64,000 nt of DNA from contig NZ_CALAOH010000255.1 in the NCBI RefSeq assembly GCF_937926365.1, positions 62,001-126,000 of the forward strand. Direction: 5' to 3'. The position numbers were made by a program, and so were the translations under genes. The notes beneath the pieces are model-generated. The model did not search any database. It had not been told where the DNA came from and worked only from the letters and a program-made list of their open reading frames with translations. This document shows positions 17,821 through 26,552 of this stretch, piece by piece. How positions within the stretch are numbered: position 1 is the stretch's first letter; the number at the start of each line of letters is the position of its first letter. The stretch is from an uncultured Azohydromonas sp. (lineage in GTDB: Bacteria > Pseudomonadota > Gammaproteobacteria > Burkholderiales > Burkholderiaceae_C).

Positions 17821-18358
17821 GGTGGTTTCAGGCAAGGGCTTTCAGCAGGCAACGTGCCGACCAGAGATCTAACAATGGGCGGCAGGCCGAGTCGCTTCGG
17901 TGGTGGACTGCGACGGCTGCAGCTGGCGCTGGACCGCGGCGAGCGGCCACCGTTCATCTGGCATTCCAGCGCTGCTGACACAACCCAGCTGCTTGCCCTG
18001 TGTGCGAGGCACCCCGTTGCCGATGCCGTCGCGTACAGCTGCATTGGGGGTGCAACCGCAACGACCTGAGCACGCCGGTCTACGAGGTTGGCCCCAACCA
18101 GACCTGAACGCGTTGGAAAGGATCAGAGACGGCGCCCGTGCCGTCCAAGCAAATCATCCGCGGCCCGTGCAGCGAGCCGAGGTCAATTTCCCGCCGCGGC
18201 CGATTTCCTGTGGCCGAGCTTGTGTCATGCCGTTGAGCAGGCTGGCGCAGGCGTTTATTTCACCGGCGTGATATCCCGAAATAGGGCGGTCGAGACGACT
18301 CCGACGCTGTGAAGTGCGCTACCTTGTGGCTGCAGTAACGATCTGGAGGGGCGCACCA
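17821..18358. other. Intergenic region, no gene recognised
   Basis: About 540 bases between the divergent crtZ and SSB-like genes. Open frames here give unnatural compositions. Both promoters must lie here; GGAGGGG just before 18359 is the ribosome-binding site of the SSB-like gene. Confidence 0.5.
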
Positions 18359-18805
18359 ATGATCGAAGCACTCATCTCGGGCAAGGTGTATGGCCGGCCT
18401 GAGCAGCGCGTGGGCAACAACAGTGGCAAGCCTTTTGTGACGGCCAAGGTCCGTGCCGCCACCAGCGGCGGCGAGACGCTGTTTGTGAACGTCCTGGCTT
18501 TCGATGCCATCGCTCAGGCGGCGCTGCTGGCGCTGTCGGACGGCGATGCAGTGTCGCTGGCGGGAACCTTGACGCCCAAGGTTTGGACCGACCGCGAAGG
18601 CCAACCACGGCCGGCGCTCGACCTGGTGGCAAGCCGGGTACTTACGGCGTACCAGGTCAAGCGCAAGCGCGAAGCGGTGGCCGGCGCAGAGCAGCCGCCG
18701 CGGAAACCCGATGCGCCGGCTCGGCCGGGCGACTACCGCGCGCCGGCGCCTGCAATCGAAACCGACGCGGACGGCTGGCCGGCATCCGAGCAGCCCTGGA
18801 ACTAA
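18359..18805 (+). CDS. Single-stranded DNA-binding (SSB-like) OB-fold protein
   Basis: A 148-residue protein. The OB fold occupies about residues 1-100: ISGKVYGRPEQRVGNNSGKP, then ETLFVNVLAFDA and LSLAGTL-type strands. A disordered Pro-rich tail ends WPASEQPWN. It lacks the usual acidic DDDIPF tip of chromosomal SSB, which suggests a mobile-element SSB-like protein. ATG 18359 has a good GGAGG. It is 12 bases upstream of the second ACT-like gene, so they probably share a transcript. Confidence 0.82.
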   Translation: MIEALISGKVYGRPEQRVGNNSGKPFVTAKVRAATSGGETLFVNVLAFDAIAQAALLALSDGDAVSLAGTLTPKVWTDREGQPRPALDLVASRVLTAYQVKRKREAVAGAEQPPRKPDAPARPGDYRAPAPAIETDADGWPASEQPWN

Positions 18806-18817
18806 GGCGAGTACGGC

Positions 18818-19252
18818 GTGGTCGGCGAGCGCGACCTGCGGACGCTGCTGCGGCACATGACGCCGCAACTGCAGCCCGGCACGTTCGTGTTCTGCAGCTT
18901 CGCGGGCAACTACTTGCCCGCCGGCCTTGCGCCCATTGCCACATTCCGTGAAGCCGAAGGGCTCAGCGCCATCGTGGCGCTGGACGAGGCTGAGCGTGCT
19001 GGCGTGCCTTACCAGTTCGAATCGGCCCTGATCACGCTCACGATTCATTCGTCGCTGGACGCCGTGGGGTTCCTGGCGGCGGTTTCCGCAGTACTGGCCA
19101 AGGCCGGCATCCCGTGCCACGCCGTGGCGGCCTATCACCATGACCACCTCTTCGTGCCTCGGGACATGGGACAGCGGGCGCTGGATCTCTTGGCGGCGGT
19201 GGCCGCTGCGCCGGCAGACACGCCAAGCCAGAATCAGCCGTCGTCAAATTGA
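18818..19252 (+). CDS. ACT_3 (DUF2241)-like domain protein, copy 2
   Basis: A 144-residue paralogue of the protein at 16241 with GC-rich codons. Shared landmarks: RHMTPQLQPGTFVFCSF, ALITLTIHSSLDAVGFLAAVS, and YHHDHLFVPRDMGQRALDLL. The start is GTG at 18818, twelve bases after the SSB-like stop. Likely a small-molecule-sensing or stand-alone ACT protein; no partner enzyme is visible. Confidence 0.75.
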   Translation: MVGERDLRTLLRHMTPQLQPGTFVFCSFAGNYLPAGLAPIATFREAEGLSAIVALDEAERAGVPYQFESALITLTIHSSLDAVGFLAAVSAVLAKAGIPCHAVAAYHHDHLFVPRDMGQRALDLLAAVAAAPADTPSQNQPSSN

Positions 19253-19912
19253 AAAAGACTCAGCCGTGCCAGCGGCGAGAACAACAAGGTCGGCAGACAG
19301 GAAGGATCGTGCGGAGGTGGACTGGGGACCGCGCCAAAATCCCGCTTCGTGCCCGGTGCCGGCTTCTAACTCGCCATCACGAATAGCGGCTTCGCAGCGG
19401 AAGCTGCCGTCCGTCCAGGATTTACAAACCGCGCAACTAATTATATTCCGACACTCATTGAATCCACCGATAGCAACGTTTAGTTGTTGACTTGTTCTAG
19501 CTACCGCATTGATATATGAATGCGGATCACATTAGAAAAGCAGAGTTCAATAGGTCGACTGCAAGACACCTGTTGGCCGAACCAATTTCTCTAGATCTGT
19601 CTTGCATTAGTGTAATTTTAGTTGCTTGGTATTGCGTCAAAATGATCAATTTATCTCAAAGATGGATATCAATACGCGCAACTAATTTATAAAAATAATT
19701 GGGCGCTTGCACGCCGGGAGGCGCACGCGGTCAATAAATCAACTGCCCTAGACACGGGGTACATAAAAACCTTCAATCCTATATCATTGACAAACTCACG
19801 CTCTCTATAGTGGTTGCCGTATCCATCTAAGCTACCTCTATTCAAGAGGCGCTGAGAAATAACACAATTCAGGGTCGGGTGTTTACTTTCACCGGAGAAC
19901 GGAGCAGCCATT
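19253..19912. other. AT-rich intergenic region
   Basis: About 660 bases with no convincing gene. GC falls sharply after about 19430, which marks the left edge of an inserted AT-rich block. The promoter of the next gene must lie here. CGGAGCAG precedes its start. Confidence 0.55.
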
Positions 19913-21010
19913 ATGACTCTCAACAAAAAGTATTGTGGCAGAATCTCTTTGGTCGCAATGAGTGCATTGAGCGCGATGGCAATTGGTCATGAGCCCGCAA
20001 TGGCCAAGCCGCTATATGAGGCTCATCCAATAGTCCTAAACGGGATGACCGCAGTTGAAGCATACGCAATAAACAATCGAGGACAGGTTACCGGATACGC
20101 CTACACGGATCCAACAAAATACAGCGCATTCTTATATAATTTCCGCACCAACTCGGGAGTCACTGGAGGTGATTTAGATGCCGGCATAGGCTATGGCATC
20201 AATGACAAATCTGAAATAGTAGTCTCCAAAAGCGGGAGTGCTTACAAGTACTTCTCAGGCGCCATAGAAAATATTGGCTATCCTGGAATGCTAACAATCC
20301 CCGAGGATATAAACAACAAAGGAGCAGTTGCAGGATACTATTATAACACGAGCAGCATCGCGAGAGCTTTTCTCTATAGCAATGGGGAAAGGTCTGATCT
20401 TGGCACGCTTGGGGGAGACTTTAGCATTGCATATGGAATCAACTCAAAAAATGAGGTCGTTGGCACTTCCTCAAATGGCGCAGCCTTTACATCGAAAGCG
20501 TTCCTGTACTCAAATGGAGCAATGGTTGACATTTTTCCGAATCTTTCTGGAAGCAGCGTCGCCGCAGAAATAAATAATCACGGAGATATTGTTGGTTGGG
20601 GACAGTTTTCCCAAGGCATAACAAATCAGGGGTTTGCAATCCGCAATGACAATCTCGATGTTTTTGGCGGCCCGGAGACAAGGGCACGCGACATTAACGA
20701 AAAAGGTGTAGTGGTAGGAGAGTCGAGCAATAAAGCTTTTGTTTATTTTCGAGGTATGTATAACTTAAACAATATATCAATAAAGCCTGAAGGATGGACT
20801 ATAACTCATGCCACCGGCATAAATGATTCAGGCCTAATAACTGCATTTGGTTTCAACGAAAGAGGGGCACGTGTATCAATGATTTTAAGTCCGGTAACTC
20901 CTGTGCCTGAGCCTTCCGCATACATTACGATGGCTGCCGGCTTAGTGATAATTGGCGCGACAGTCAAAAGAGCGACAACAAATCAGAAAAAAGGCAAAAC
21001 AGCGCCATAA
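19913..21010 (+). CDS. HAF-repeat protein with PEP-CTERM sorting signal
   Basis: Exported protein of 365 residues. A signal peptide (about 1-30) is followed by repeated HAF-type units of about 45 residues (AYAINNRGQVTGYAY, INDKSEIVVS, INNKGAVAGYYY, INSKNEVVGTSS, INNHGDIVGWG), which likely form a beta-propeller-like fold. The C-terminus is a PEP-CTERM tripartite signal: VPEPSAY, a hydrophobic helix, then a basic tail. Such proteins are processed by EpsH/exosortase; none is in the window. GC is much lower than in flanking genes. Confidence 0.88.
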   Translation: MTLNKKYCGRISLVAMSALSAMAIGHEPAMAKPLYEAHPIVLNGMTAVEAYAINNRGQVTGYAYTDPTKYSAFLYNFRTNSGVTGGDLDAGIGYGINDKSEIVVSKSGSAYKYFSGAIENIGYPGMLTIPEDINNKGAVAGYYYNTSSIARAFLYSNGERSDLGTLGGDFSIAYGINSKNEVVGTSSNGAAFTSKAFLYSNGAMVDIFPNLSGSSVAAEINNHGDIVGWGQFSQGITNQGFAIRNDNLDVFGGPETRARDINEKGVVVGESSNKAFVYFRGMYNLNNISIKPEGWTITHATGINDSGLITAFGFNERGARVSMILSPVTPVPEPSAYITMAAGLVIIGATVKRATTNQKKGKTAP

Positions 21011-21327
21011 CTGACATTGTTGTTCAAGTGCTACACAGGTTCCGCGAGAATATGGAGGCCGCTGGCGGTTGGAGTGTCGAAAATACATAAAAATCTTCAA
21101 TACAGGCCTGATGCGCTAATGCTGATAGCGGCTCCCTTTCTGAAGCGCAGTCTGGTCGTTCAAGTCTGGACGATCAGGCTTGTAAAGTGACATTCGGTTA
21201 GATTTTTTCTGTAGTGCAAGCATACAAAGGAACCTGCCTCGAACCTTCGTTATTTTGTTGCCGCGAAAAACTGATATTTATAAATACTATTGCGGCCCAA
21301 CATCGCTTTTGCACAGGGGAACATAAA
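21011..21327. other. Intergenic region, nothing recognised
   Basis: About 320 bases between the HAF-repeat gene and the AbiU2-like gene. No terminator with a clear T-run and no gene were found. The ribosome-binding site of the next gene is AGGGGA just before 21328. Confidence 0.4.
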
Positions 21328-21879
21328 ATGTCAGCACTTTCGGCTCGCATCGTTGAAGAGTTCTGCAAGCTTTGCGACTGGTCCTACCAAGTATGGATCA
21401 ATCATAGAGAGCTTTTTGATGACAATCATCGCACACCAGAGCTTCTGCAATCAAAAGGCGCACACGCTTTTGAAAGATTAAGAAAAATAAGCCATGAGTA
21501 CACGATCCTCCAAATAGCAAAGCTCCATGATGGTGCAGTTGTTTCAGGAAACATAACGTTAGGCATCGACTATATCGTTAAGTTTGGCGGGTGGAGTCCC
21601 GCTATATCCTTAGAGTTGGAAAGACTTGCAGGGCAGTTAAGCTCTTTTTCCAAACAACTGCGTGCGCCTCGAAATCAGCTTCTTTCGCACAATGATTTGG
21701 CTGCAATACTTAGCGGAAACCCGCTTGGGGAATTTAATCCAGGGGAGGACATTAAATATTTCGAGGTCCTGCAGAATTTTGTGAATATTGTGCACAACGA
21801 AGTTATGGGTACACCATTTCCATTTGATGACCTTGCCGAGAACGATGCAGAAATTCTAATGGCAATGATTAACTCTTGA
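21328..21879 (+). CDS. AbiU2-like HEPN-domain protein
   Basis: Helical protein of 183 residues. It matches the AbiU2-type family: an N-terminal CDWSYQVWINHRELFD helix and later KQLRAPRNQLLSHNDL. The latter carries R115-x5-H121, the RX4-6H signature of HEPN ribonuclease domains. AbiU belongs to lactococcal abortive-infection systems, so an antiphage role is plausible. The ATG at 21328 has an AGGGGA site; an upstream in-frame start at 21214 lacks one. The next gene starts within about 45 bases. Confidence 0.72.
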   Translation: MSALSARIVEEFCKLCDWSYQVWINHRELFDDNHRTPELLQSKGAHAFERLRKISHEYTILQIAKLHDGAVVSGNITLGIDYIVKFGGWSPAISLELERLAGQLSSFSKQLRAPRNQLLSHNDLAAILSGNPLGEFNPGEDIKYFEVLQNFVNIVHNEVMGTPFPFDDLAENDAEILMAMINS

Positions 21880-21923
21880 GGACGCTCGTCCAACATCGAA
21901 GCCCACATATTGGATCGCTTGAC

Positions 21924-22751
21924 ATGACTGCGGCAACGATAAAAACGTGCGCATTGTGCAATAGCAGCCAACCTCTGCGCATAAGTCATATTGTTCCACA
22001 CTTTGTCTTCTCGAGTATGAAGACTGGCTCGCTTACCGGGTATTTGCGCAGCTTGGATAATCCTGCAAGACGAATCCAAGATGGATTTAAACAGGAACTT
22101 CTATGTGATGCATGCGAACAGCTATTCAGCACATGGGAGAGCAGCGTGTCGCGGCAAGTTTATCTGCCTATAACTACCGGCCTACAATCTGTCATTCGAT
22201 ACGGCCAAGAGTACTCCCGTTTTGCTATCTCTGTGCTATGGCGAGTTCTTGTATGGCGATTCAATGCTTTTATTTCCGTCGCTCCGCAGTTTAAAGGAAA
22301 CGTAGAAAATATAGAGCGCGAATGGCGAGCTTTTTTATTGGGCAAAGAAAGAAAGCCGGGAGCTGCATCGTGCCACACAGTGATTCTCTCAAAGAACCTA
22401 ATACTTGGGGTCGGTAACGTCGTAGGACTAACGTCTGATAATTTTCAGCGTTTTCTGCAGCGCGCTGTTGATGTGGATGTTATAAGCGATCACCGACAAC
22501 CTTTTGTATATGCAAAATTGGGTCGATTGCTAATATTTGGCCTTACGCCCTTGGAGGGAAATTACCGCAGCAGTCGAGTGGCGCTTCAAAATGGTGTTTT
22601 GGGTCCCGGCAAATATCAAGTTCCCTTACCTATTTTAAAGGCGCTTACGCATAATACTGAGAGAGTATTCGGTGCCATCGAAGGGCTTAGCGACGCGCAG
22701 AAGCAGAGAATTAATGCCTCAATCAATAAGAATCATGCTGGAAGGTATTGA
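21924..22751 (+). CDS. Cys/His zinc-binding HNH-like protein of unknown function
   Basis: A 275-residue protein. The N-terminus has CALCNSSQPLRISHIVPHFV and, about 45 residues later, LLCDACEQLFSTWE. The Cys pairs flanking an SHI-P motif resemble a treble-clef HNH nuclease-like fold common in defence loci. The rest is unrecognised. Start uncertain: ATG 21924 or TTG 21876 overlapping the previous stop. It probably forms a two-gene unit with the AbiU2-like gene. Confidence 0.65.
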   Translation: MTAATIKTCALCNSSQPLRISHIVPHFVFSSMKTGSLTGYLRSLDNPARRIQDGFKQELLCDACEQLFSTWESSVSRQVYLPITTGLQSVIRYGQEYSRFAISVLWRVLVWRFNAFISVAPQFKGNVENIEREWRAFLLGKERKPGAASCHTVILSKNLILGVGNVVGLTSDNFQRFLQRAVDVDVISDHRQPFVYAKLGRLLIFGLTPLEGNYRSSRVALQNGVLGPGKYQVPLPILKALTHNTERVFGAIEGLSDAQKQRINASINKNHAGRY

Positions 22752-23189
22752 TGCGGCAGCCAAAGCTATTCATATTGCACAGGGCAAGGCGTTGCTGCGT
22801 TTGATGTCTACAAACACCCAAACGGCAGCATGCAATTCCTCATATTGCCGACCTAATAATATTCTATGGCTTGCTAATTTTGTGACAGTACAGGCGCCTG
22901 CAGAATAATGCAATCGCTTCCCCGGCGCAACAATAAAAGTCGCTGATTACAATTGGCATAGGTGGGCCGGACGGTACTTACGACTGAATGTCTGCAACCA
23001 GCCTAAAGGCGGCGCTCAACCCATGGCTTCGAAGTACCGAAACTGGCCGAGTCCGGGTAGTCAGCGTGACACCCAATTACCTGAAATCGCGGCTCTTGGT
23101 TGCCAACCGTCCCAGCAGCGGTGTGGGGCCATCATCAGCCGGGCATGGAGCGTCACTGACTCGTGGGGCGGCATGTCTAATGGCGAGCC
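22752..23189. other. Intergenic region at the right edge of the AT-rich block
   Basis: About 440 bases. Composition returns to GC-rich after about 22930. Short frames here do not look coding. No attachment-site repeat was identified by eye. Confidence 0.45.
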
Positions 23190-23999
23190 ATGAAAACGAA
23201 CCTGCTCGCGGCGGCCCTGCTCGCTGCTGTCGCGCTTTCCGCCTGCGACACCCGCACCACCCAGCCCAAGACGCCGGGCCCGGCATCCGCACCTCCCGTC
23301 GCTGCGGCGCCCAAGGCCGAGCCCGTCACCGGCTTCAAGGAGTGCCGGAAGTTCTTCCCGGGCGAGCTGCCGCGCGTGCCGGACCTGCAGGCCAGGATGC
23401 CCCGCGACCTCTGCTACGACGCCTTCGCCGTGCTGCACTCGGGCCGCACCAAGACGCCGGTGTTCGTGGTGGAAAAGCTCACCGCGGCGCAGCTGGCCGA
23501 CGCCGCCGACGAGGAGCGGACCAACAAGTTCTTCGCCGACGCCCGGCTGCCACAGGGCGAGCGCGCCACGCTGGAGGACTACAAGGGCTCAGGCTACGAC
23601 CGCGGTCACATGGCGCCCGCGGCCGACATGCCCACCCCCACGGCCATGGCGCAATCGTTCTCGCTGGCGAACATGGTCCCCCAGTCGCCGCAAAACAACC
23701 GTGGACCCTGGGCCGATCTCGAAAACGCCACGCGGCAGTACGTCCGGCGGGCCAAGGGCCCGGTGTTTGTCTTCACCGGGCCGGTGTACTCCAGCGCGGG
23801 CGCGCAGGTCATCGGCAAGGGCCGGGTGTGGGTGCCCAAGCAGCTCTACAAGCTGGTCTACGACGCCGGCTCGAACCGGGCTTGGGCGCACTGGCTGGAA
23901 AACGAGAACGAGGCGAGGGCGGGCAAGCCGATCAGCTACCCGGAACTGGTACGCCGCACCGGCATCGAGTTCCTGCCCGGGCTGGCTCCCAACGAATAG
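23190..23999 (+). CDS. Secreted DNA/RNA non-specific endonuclease (NucA/NUC1 family)
   Basis: A beta-beta-alpha metal endonuclease, 269 residues. Signal peptide/lipobox VALSACDT puts the lipidated Cys near residue 19. The catalytic motif is YDRGHMAPAADM (about residues 132-143), followed by the metal-ligand Asn region SLANMVPQSPQNNRGPW. Length and motif order are complete. It would act in the periplasm or outside the cell, possibly degrading incoming nucleic acid or for nutrition. Its start has no strong ribosome-binding site. Confidence 0.88.
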   Translation: MKTNLLAAALLAAVALSACDTRTTQPKTPGPASAPPVAAAPKAEPVTGFKECRKFFPGELPRVPDLQARMPRDLCYDAFAVLHSGRTKTPVFVVEKLTAAQLADAADEERTNKFFADARLPQGERATLEDYKGSGYDRGHMAPAADMPTPTAMAQSFSLANMVPQSPQNNRGPWADLENATRQYVRRAKGPVFVFTGPVYSSAGAQVIGKGRVWVPKQLYKLVYDAGSNRAWAHWLENENEARAGKPISYPELVRRTGIEFLPGLAPNE

Positions 24000-24057
24000 G
24001 CTGCCCTCCTTCGGAGGGGACCCATGGGCCGCAGCGGCAAGACCCGGCCGGGCTGCC

Positions 24058-25035
24058 TTACTCCAGCCGGGCCCCGACCGACGCGGCGACCTCAGCCCAC
24101 CTGCGGGCCTCGCCGGCGAGGAAGCCGCGGAACTGCTCCGGGTTGCCACCGGCGGGCTCGGTGCCGGCGGCCTTCAGCTTTTCCGCGACCTCGGGCGAGG
24201 CGAGCACGGCGTTGACCTCACGGTTGAGGCGCTCGACGATGGCCGCCGGGGTGCCGGCCGGCGCCATCAGGCCGTACCACTGCGTGATGGCCAGGCCCGG
24301 ATAGCCGGCCTCGGCCAGCGTGGGCACGTCCGGCAGCGCCGTCAGGCGGCGCTCGGCGGCTACCGCCAGCGGCCGCAGGTTGCCCGCGGCGACGTTGCTG
24401 CCCGCGCCCTGCAGGCTGATGAACAGCGCATCGACCTGGCCGCCGATCACGTCCGACAGCGCCGGCCCGGCCCCCTTGTATGGCACGTGCAGCAGCCTGG
24501 TCTTGGCCGCGCGGCTGAACAGCTCCATGGCCAGGTGCTGCAGCCCGCCCTTGCCGTTGGACGCGTAGGTCAGGCTTCCGGGCTTCTGGCGCGCGAGCTC
24601 CACGAGCTCGCCGAGCGCGCGCGCGGGCATGTTGCGTCCGACGGCCAGGAGCATTGGCTGCGTGGCCATCAGGGCCACCGGCACGAAGTCCTTCTGCGGG
24701 TCGTAGGGCAGGCGCGGCATCACCGCCGGGTTGATGGCATGAGTGTCCGAGATGGCCACCAGCAGCGTGTAGCCGTCGGGCGTCGCGCGGGCGACGGCAT
24801 CGCTGCCGATGGAGCCGCTGGCGCCGGCCTTGTTGTCCACCACCACCGGCTGGCCCAGTGACTGCGCCAGCCGCTCGCCCACCATGCGGCCGATCAGGTC
24901 CGCCGAGCCGCCCGGCGGGTAGGGCACGACGATGTGGATGGGCTTGGCGGGATAGTCGGCGGCCTGGGCCGCGGGGGCCGCGCCGAGGGCCTGCACCGCG
25001 GCGGCCAGCAGGAAGAGAGCGGTTCTGCGCTGCAT
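24058..25035 (-). CDS. Bug/TctC-family periplasmic solute-binding protein
   Basis: Extracytoplasmic receptor of 325 residues. The signal peptide ends at AAQAADYP. Family motifs are IHIVVPYPPGGSADLIGR, VVDNKAGASGSIG, then DPQKDFVPVAL and LPDVPTLAEAGYPG. Bug proteins are greatly expanded in Burkholderiales and bind carboxylates; the ligand is unknown. It lies 30 bases after the FAD oxidoreductase gene in the same operon. No TctA/TctB membrane partners are nearby. Confidence 0.9.
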   Translation of the reverse strand: MQRRTALFLLAAAVQALGAAPAAQAADYPAKPIHIVVPYPPGGSADLIGRMVGERLAQSLGQPVVVDNKAGASGSIGSDAVARATPDGYTLLVAISDTHAINPAVMPRLPYDPQKDFVPVALMATQPMLLAVGRNMPARALGELVELARQKPGSLTYASNGKGGLQHLAMELFSRAAKTRLLHVPYKGAGPALSDVIGGQVDALFISLQGAGSNVAAGNLRPLAVAAERRLTALPDVPTLAEAGYPGLAITQWYGLMAPAGTPAAIVERLNREVNAVLASPEVAEKLKAAGTEPAGGNPEQFRGFLAGEARRWAEVAASVGARLE

Positions 25036-25065
25036 GGCGGGTCTCCTTTCGTTGGGGCTTGCCTT

Positions 25066-26463
25066 TCAGTTCCTCTCGAGCACGGCGCCCTGGCGGCGCA
25101 GCTCGGCCTGCAGTGCCGCGACATCCAGCCGCGCCGGCGCGACGCTGTGGAGGGCCGCCAGCGCCGCCATGACGCCCGCTGCATGGCCCGTGGCCATGCA
25201 CACTGGCTGCCCGCGCGCGGATCCGGCCGCCTCGTGCGTGGCCGACAGCGCCCGGCCCGCGGCCAGCAGGTTGTCCACGCCCTGCGCGACCAGGCAGCGT
25301 GCCGGGATGCCGTAGGAGCGCTCCAGGCGCGAGAGGTCCGTTCCGCCTCCCGCGACCTGGCCCGCGGCCGCCGCGCCACCCTGGCCGACGTCGTGGATGT
25401 CCAGCGGGTAGGCGCCTCGCGCCACCTGGTCCGGGAAGTCGCGCCCGGCCAGCACGTCCTCGCGCGTGAGCACGTAGGCGCCCTGGATGCGGCGGGTCTC
25501 GCGCACGCCGATCTGGAACGGGCTGGAGACAACGTAGCAGTGCTCGAAGCCCGGCACGTACTGGCGCAGGAAGCGCACGCCCTCCAGGATCTGCCGCTGG
25601 CCCTCGATCTCCGCGCGCGTGAGCTCGTCGGGATCGGTGGCGTCGATGCCGTGCACCCGCGTGATGTTGATGGTGACCTCGCGGCGCCCGGGCAGCGGGT
25701 TGAAGCCCATGTCCTCGCGCGGGATGGTGTAGTCGCCCGCGGCGCGCGCCTTGCGGATGAGGCCGCGAAAGCCTGCCACGCCCACGCCCGGCTTGCTGCG
25801 GAAGGCCGCCACGCTGTACTCGTCGCCGATGTAGCCCGGGGGCGTCTCGAAGTCTTCCGGATGCGCCTCCAGGTAGGCCCAGGTGCGCTCCAGCTCCACG
25901 CCGCCGACGCGAAAGATCGCCGACACCGGCTGCACCTTGGCGTCGCCCTCGCGTCCGAAGACGAAACGCGCGCCGGCCGTGGCGGCCAGGTCGGCGTCGC
26001 CCGTGCAGTCCACGAAGCAGCGCGCCGGCACGATCTCCAGCCCCGCCTTGTTGGCCAGCCGCACGGCCTGGACATGGCCTGTGTCCGCCAGCGCGTCCAC
26101 CAGGAAGCTGTGCAGCAGCACCTGCAGCCCCGAGGTGCGCACCATCTCCATCAGGCACAGCTTTAGCGCTTCCGGGTCCTGGCCCATGACGGAGCCGTGG
26201 CGCGGATGCGCGGACACGGCGGTGGCACCTTCCATGGCGCGCGCGCGCTCGATGAGCTCCTGCCCGATGCCGCCGAGCGCCGCGCGGCCCGCGCCGTCGT
26301 GGACGCCCTTCATCGACATGCCCAGCGCCAGCACGCCGCCCAGGCTGCCGTACTGCTCCACCAGCAGCGTGCGCGCGCCGGTGCGCGCCGCGGCGATTCC
26401 CGCGATGGCGCCCGCGGTGCCGCCGCCCACCACGACCACATCGTAGCCCTGTCGAAGTCTCAC
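25066..26463 (-). CDS. FAD-dependent oxidoreductase (FAD_oxidored family)
   Basis: Flavoprotein of 465 residues. The Rossmann motif VVVGGGTAGAIAGIAAARTG is at about residues 10-29 with the ribose-binding acid in LLVEQYGSLGG. A second conserved stretch, ARCFVDCTGDADLAATAGA, is near residue 146, and AVCMATGHAAG-type sequence lies near the C-terminus. The substrate is unknown. It is divergent from the iclR gene and upstream of the Bug receptor gene, suggesting a small catabolic operon under IclR control. Confidence 0.85.
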   Translation of the reverse strand: MRLRQGYDVVVVGGGTAGAIAGIAAARTGARTLLVEQYGSLGGVLALGMSMKGVHDGAGRAALGGIGQELIERARAMEGATAVSAHPRHGSVMGQDPEALKLCLMEMVRTSGLQVLLHSFLVDALADTGHVQAVRLANKAGLEIVPARCFVDCTGDADLAATAGARFVFGREGDAKVQPVSAIFRVGGVELERTWAYLEAHPEDFETPPGYIGDEYSVAAFRSKPGVGVAGFRGLIRKARAAGDYTIPREDMGFNPLPGRREVTINITRVHGIDATDPDELTRAEIEGQRQILEGVRFLRQYVPGFEHCYVVSSPFQIGVRETRRIQGAYVLTREDVLAGRDFPDQVARGAYPLDIHDVGQGGAAAAGQVAGGGTDLSRLERSYGIPARCLVAQGVDNLLAAGRALSATHEAAGSARGQPVCMATGHAAGVMAALAALHSVAPARLDVAALQAELRRQGAVLERN

Positions 26464-26539
26464 GGTCTGGCTCCTGAATCGACCTGCGCCCCAGGCTAGG
26501 ACTGCGGGCGCGGACGCGGGCGTGAAACCGCCGATTCAT

Positions 26540-26552
26540 TCCACAATATGGA
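26540..26552. promoter_or_regulatory. Putative IclR-type operator overlapping the iclR start
   Basis: TCCACAATATGGA is an imperfect palindrome (TCCA-N5-TGGA) of the style bound by IclR-family dimers. It covers the first ATG of the iclR gene. A wider pair, TGAATCG at 26475-26481 and CGATTCA at 26532-26538, frames the divergent promoter region. Confidence 0.4.

Noticed and set aside
22672..22908. 78-residue plus-strand frame overlapping the HNH-like gene end
   Set aside because: Mostly overlaps a better gene in another frame; no start signal.
24218..26539. 773-residue minus-strand frame
   Set aside because: Out-of-frame read of the FAD oxidoreductase and Bug receptor genes; extreme Gly/Arg/Ala content.
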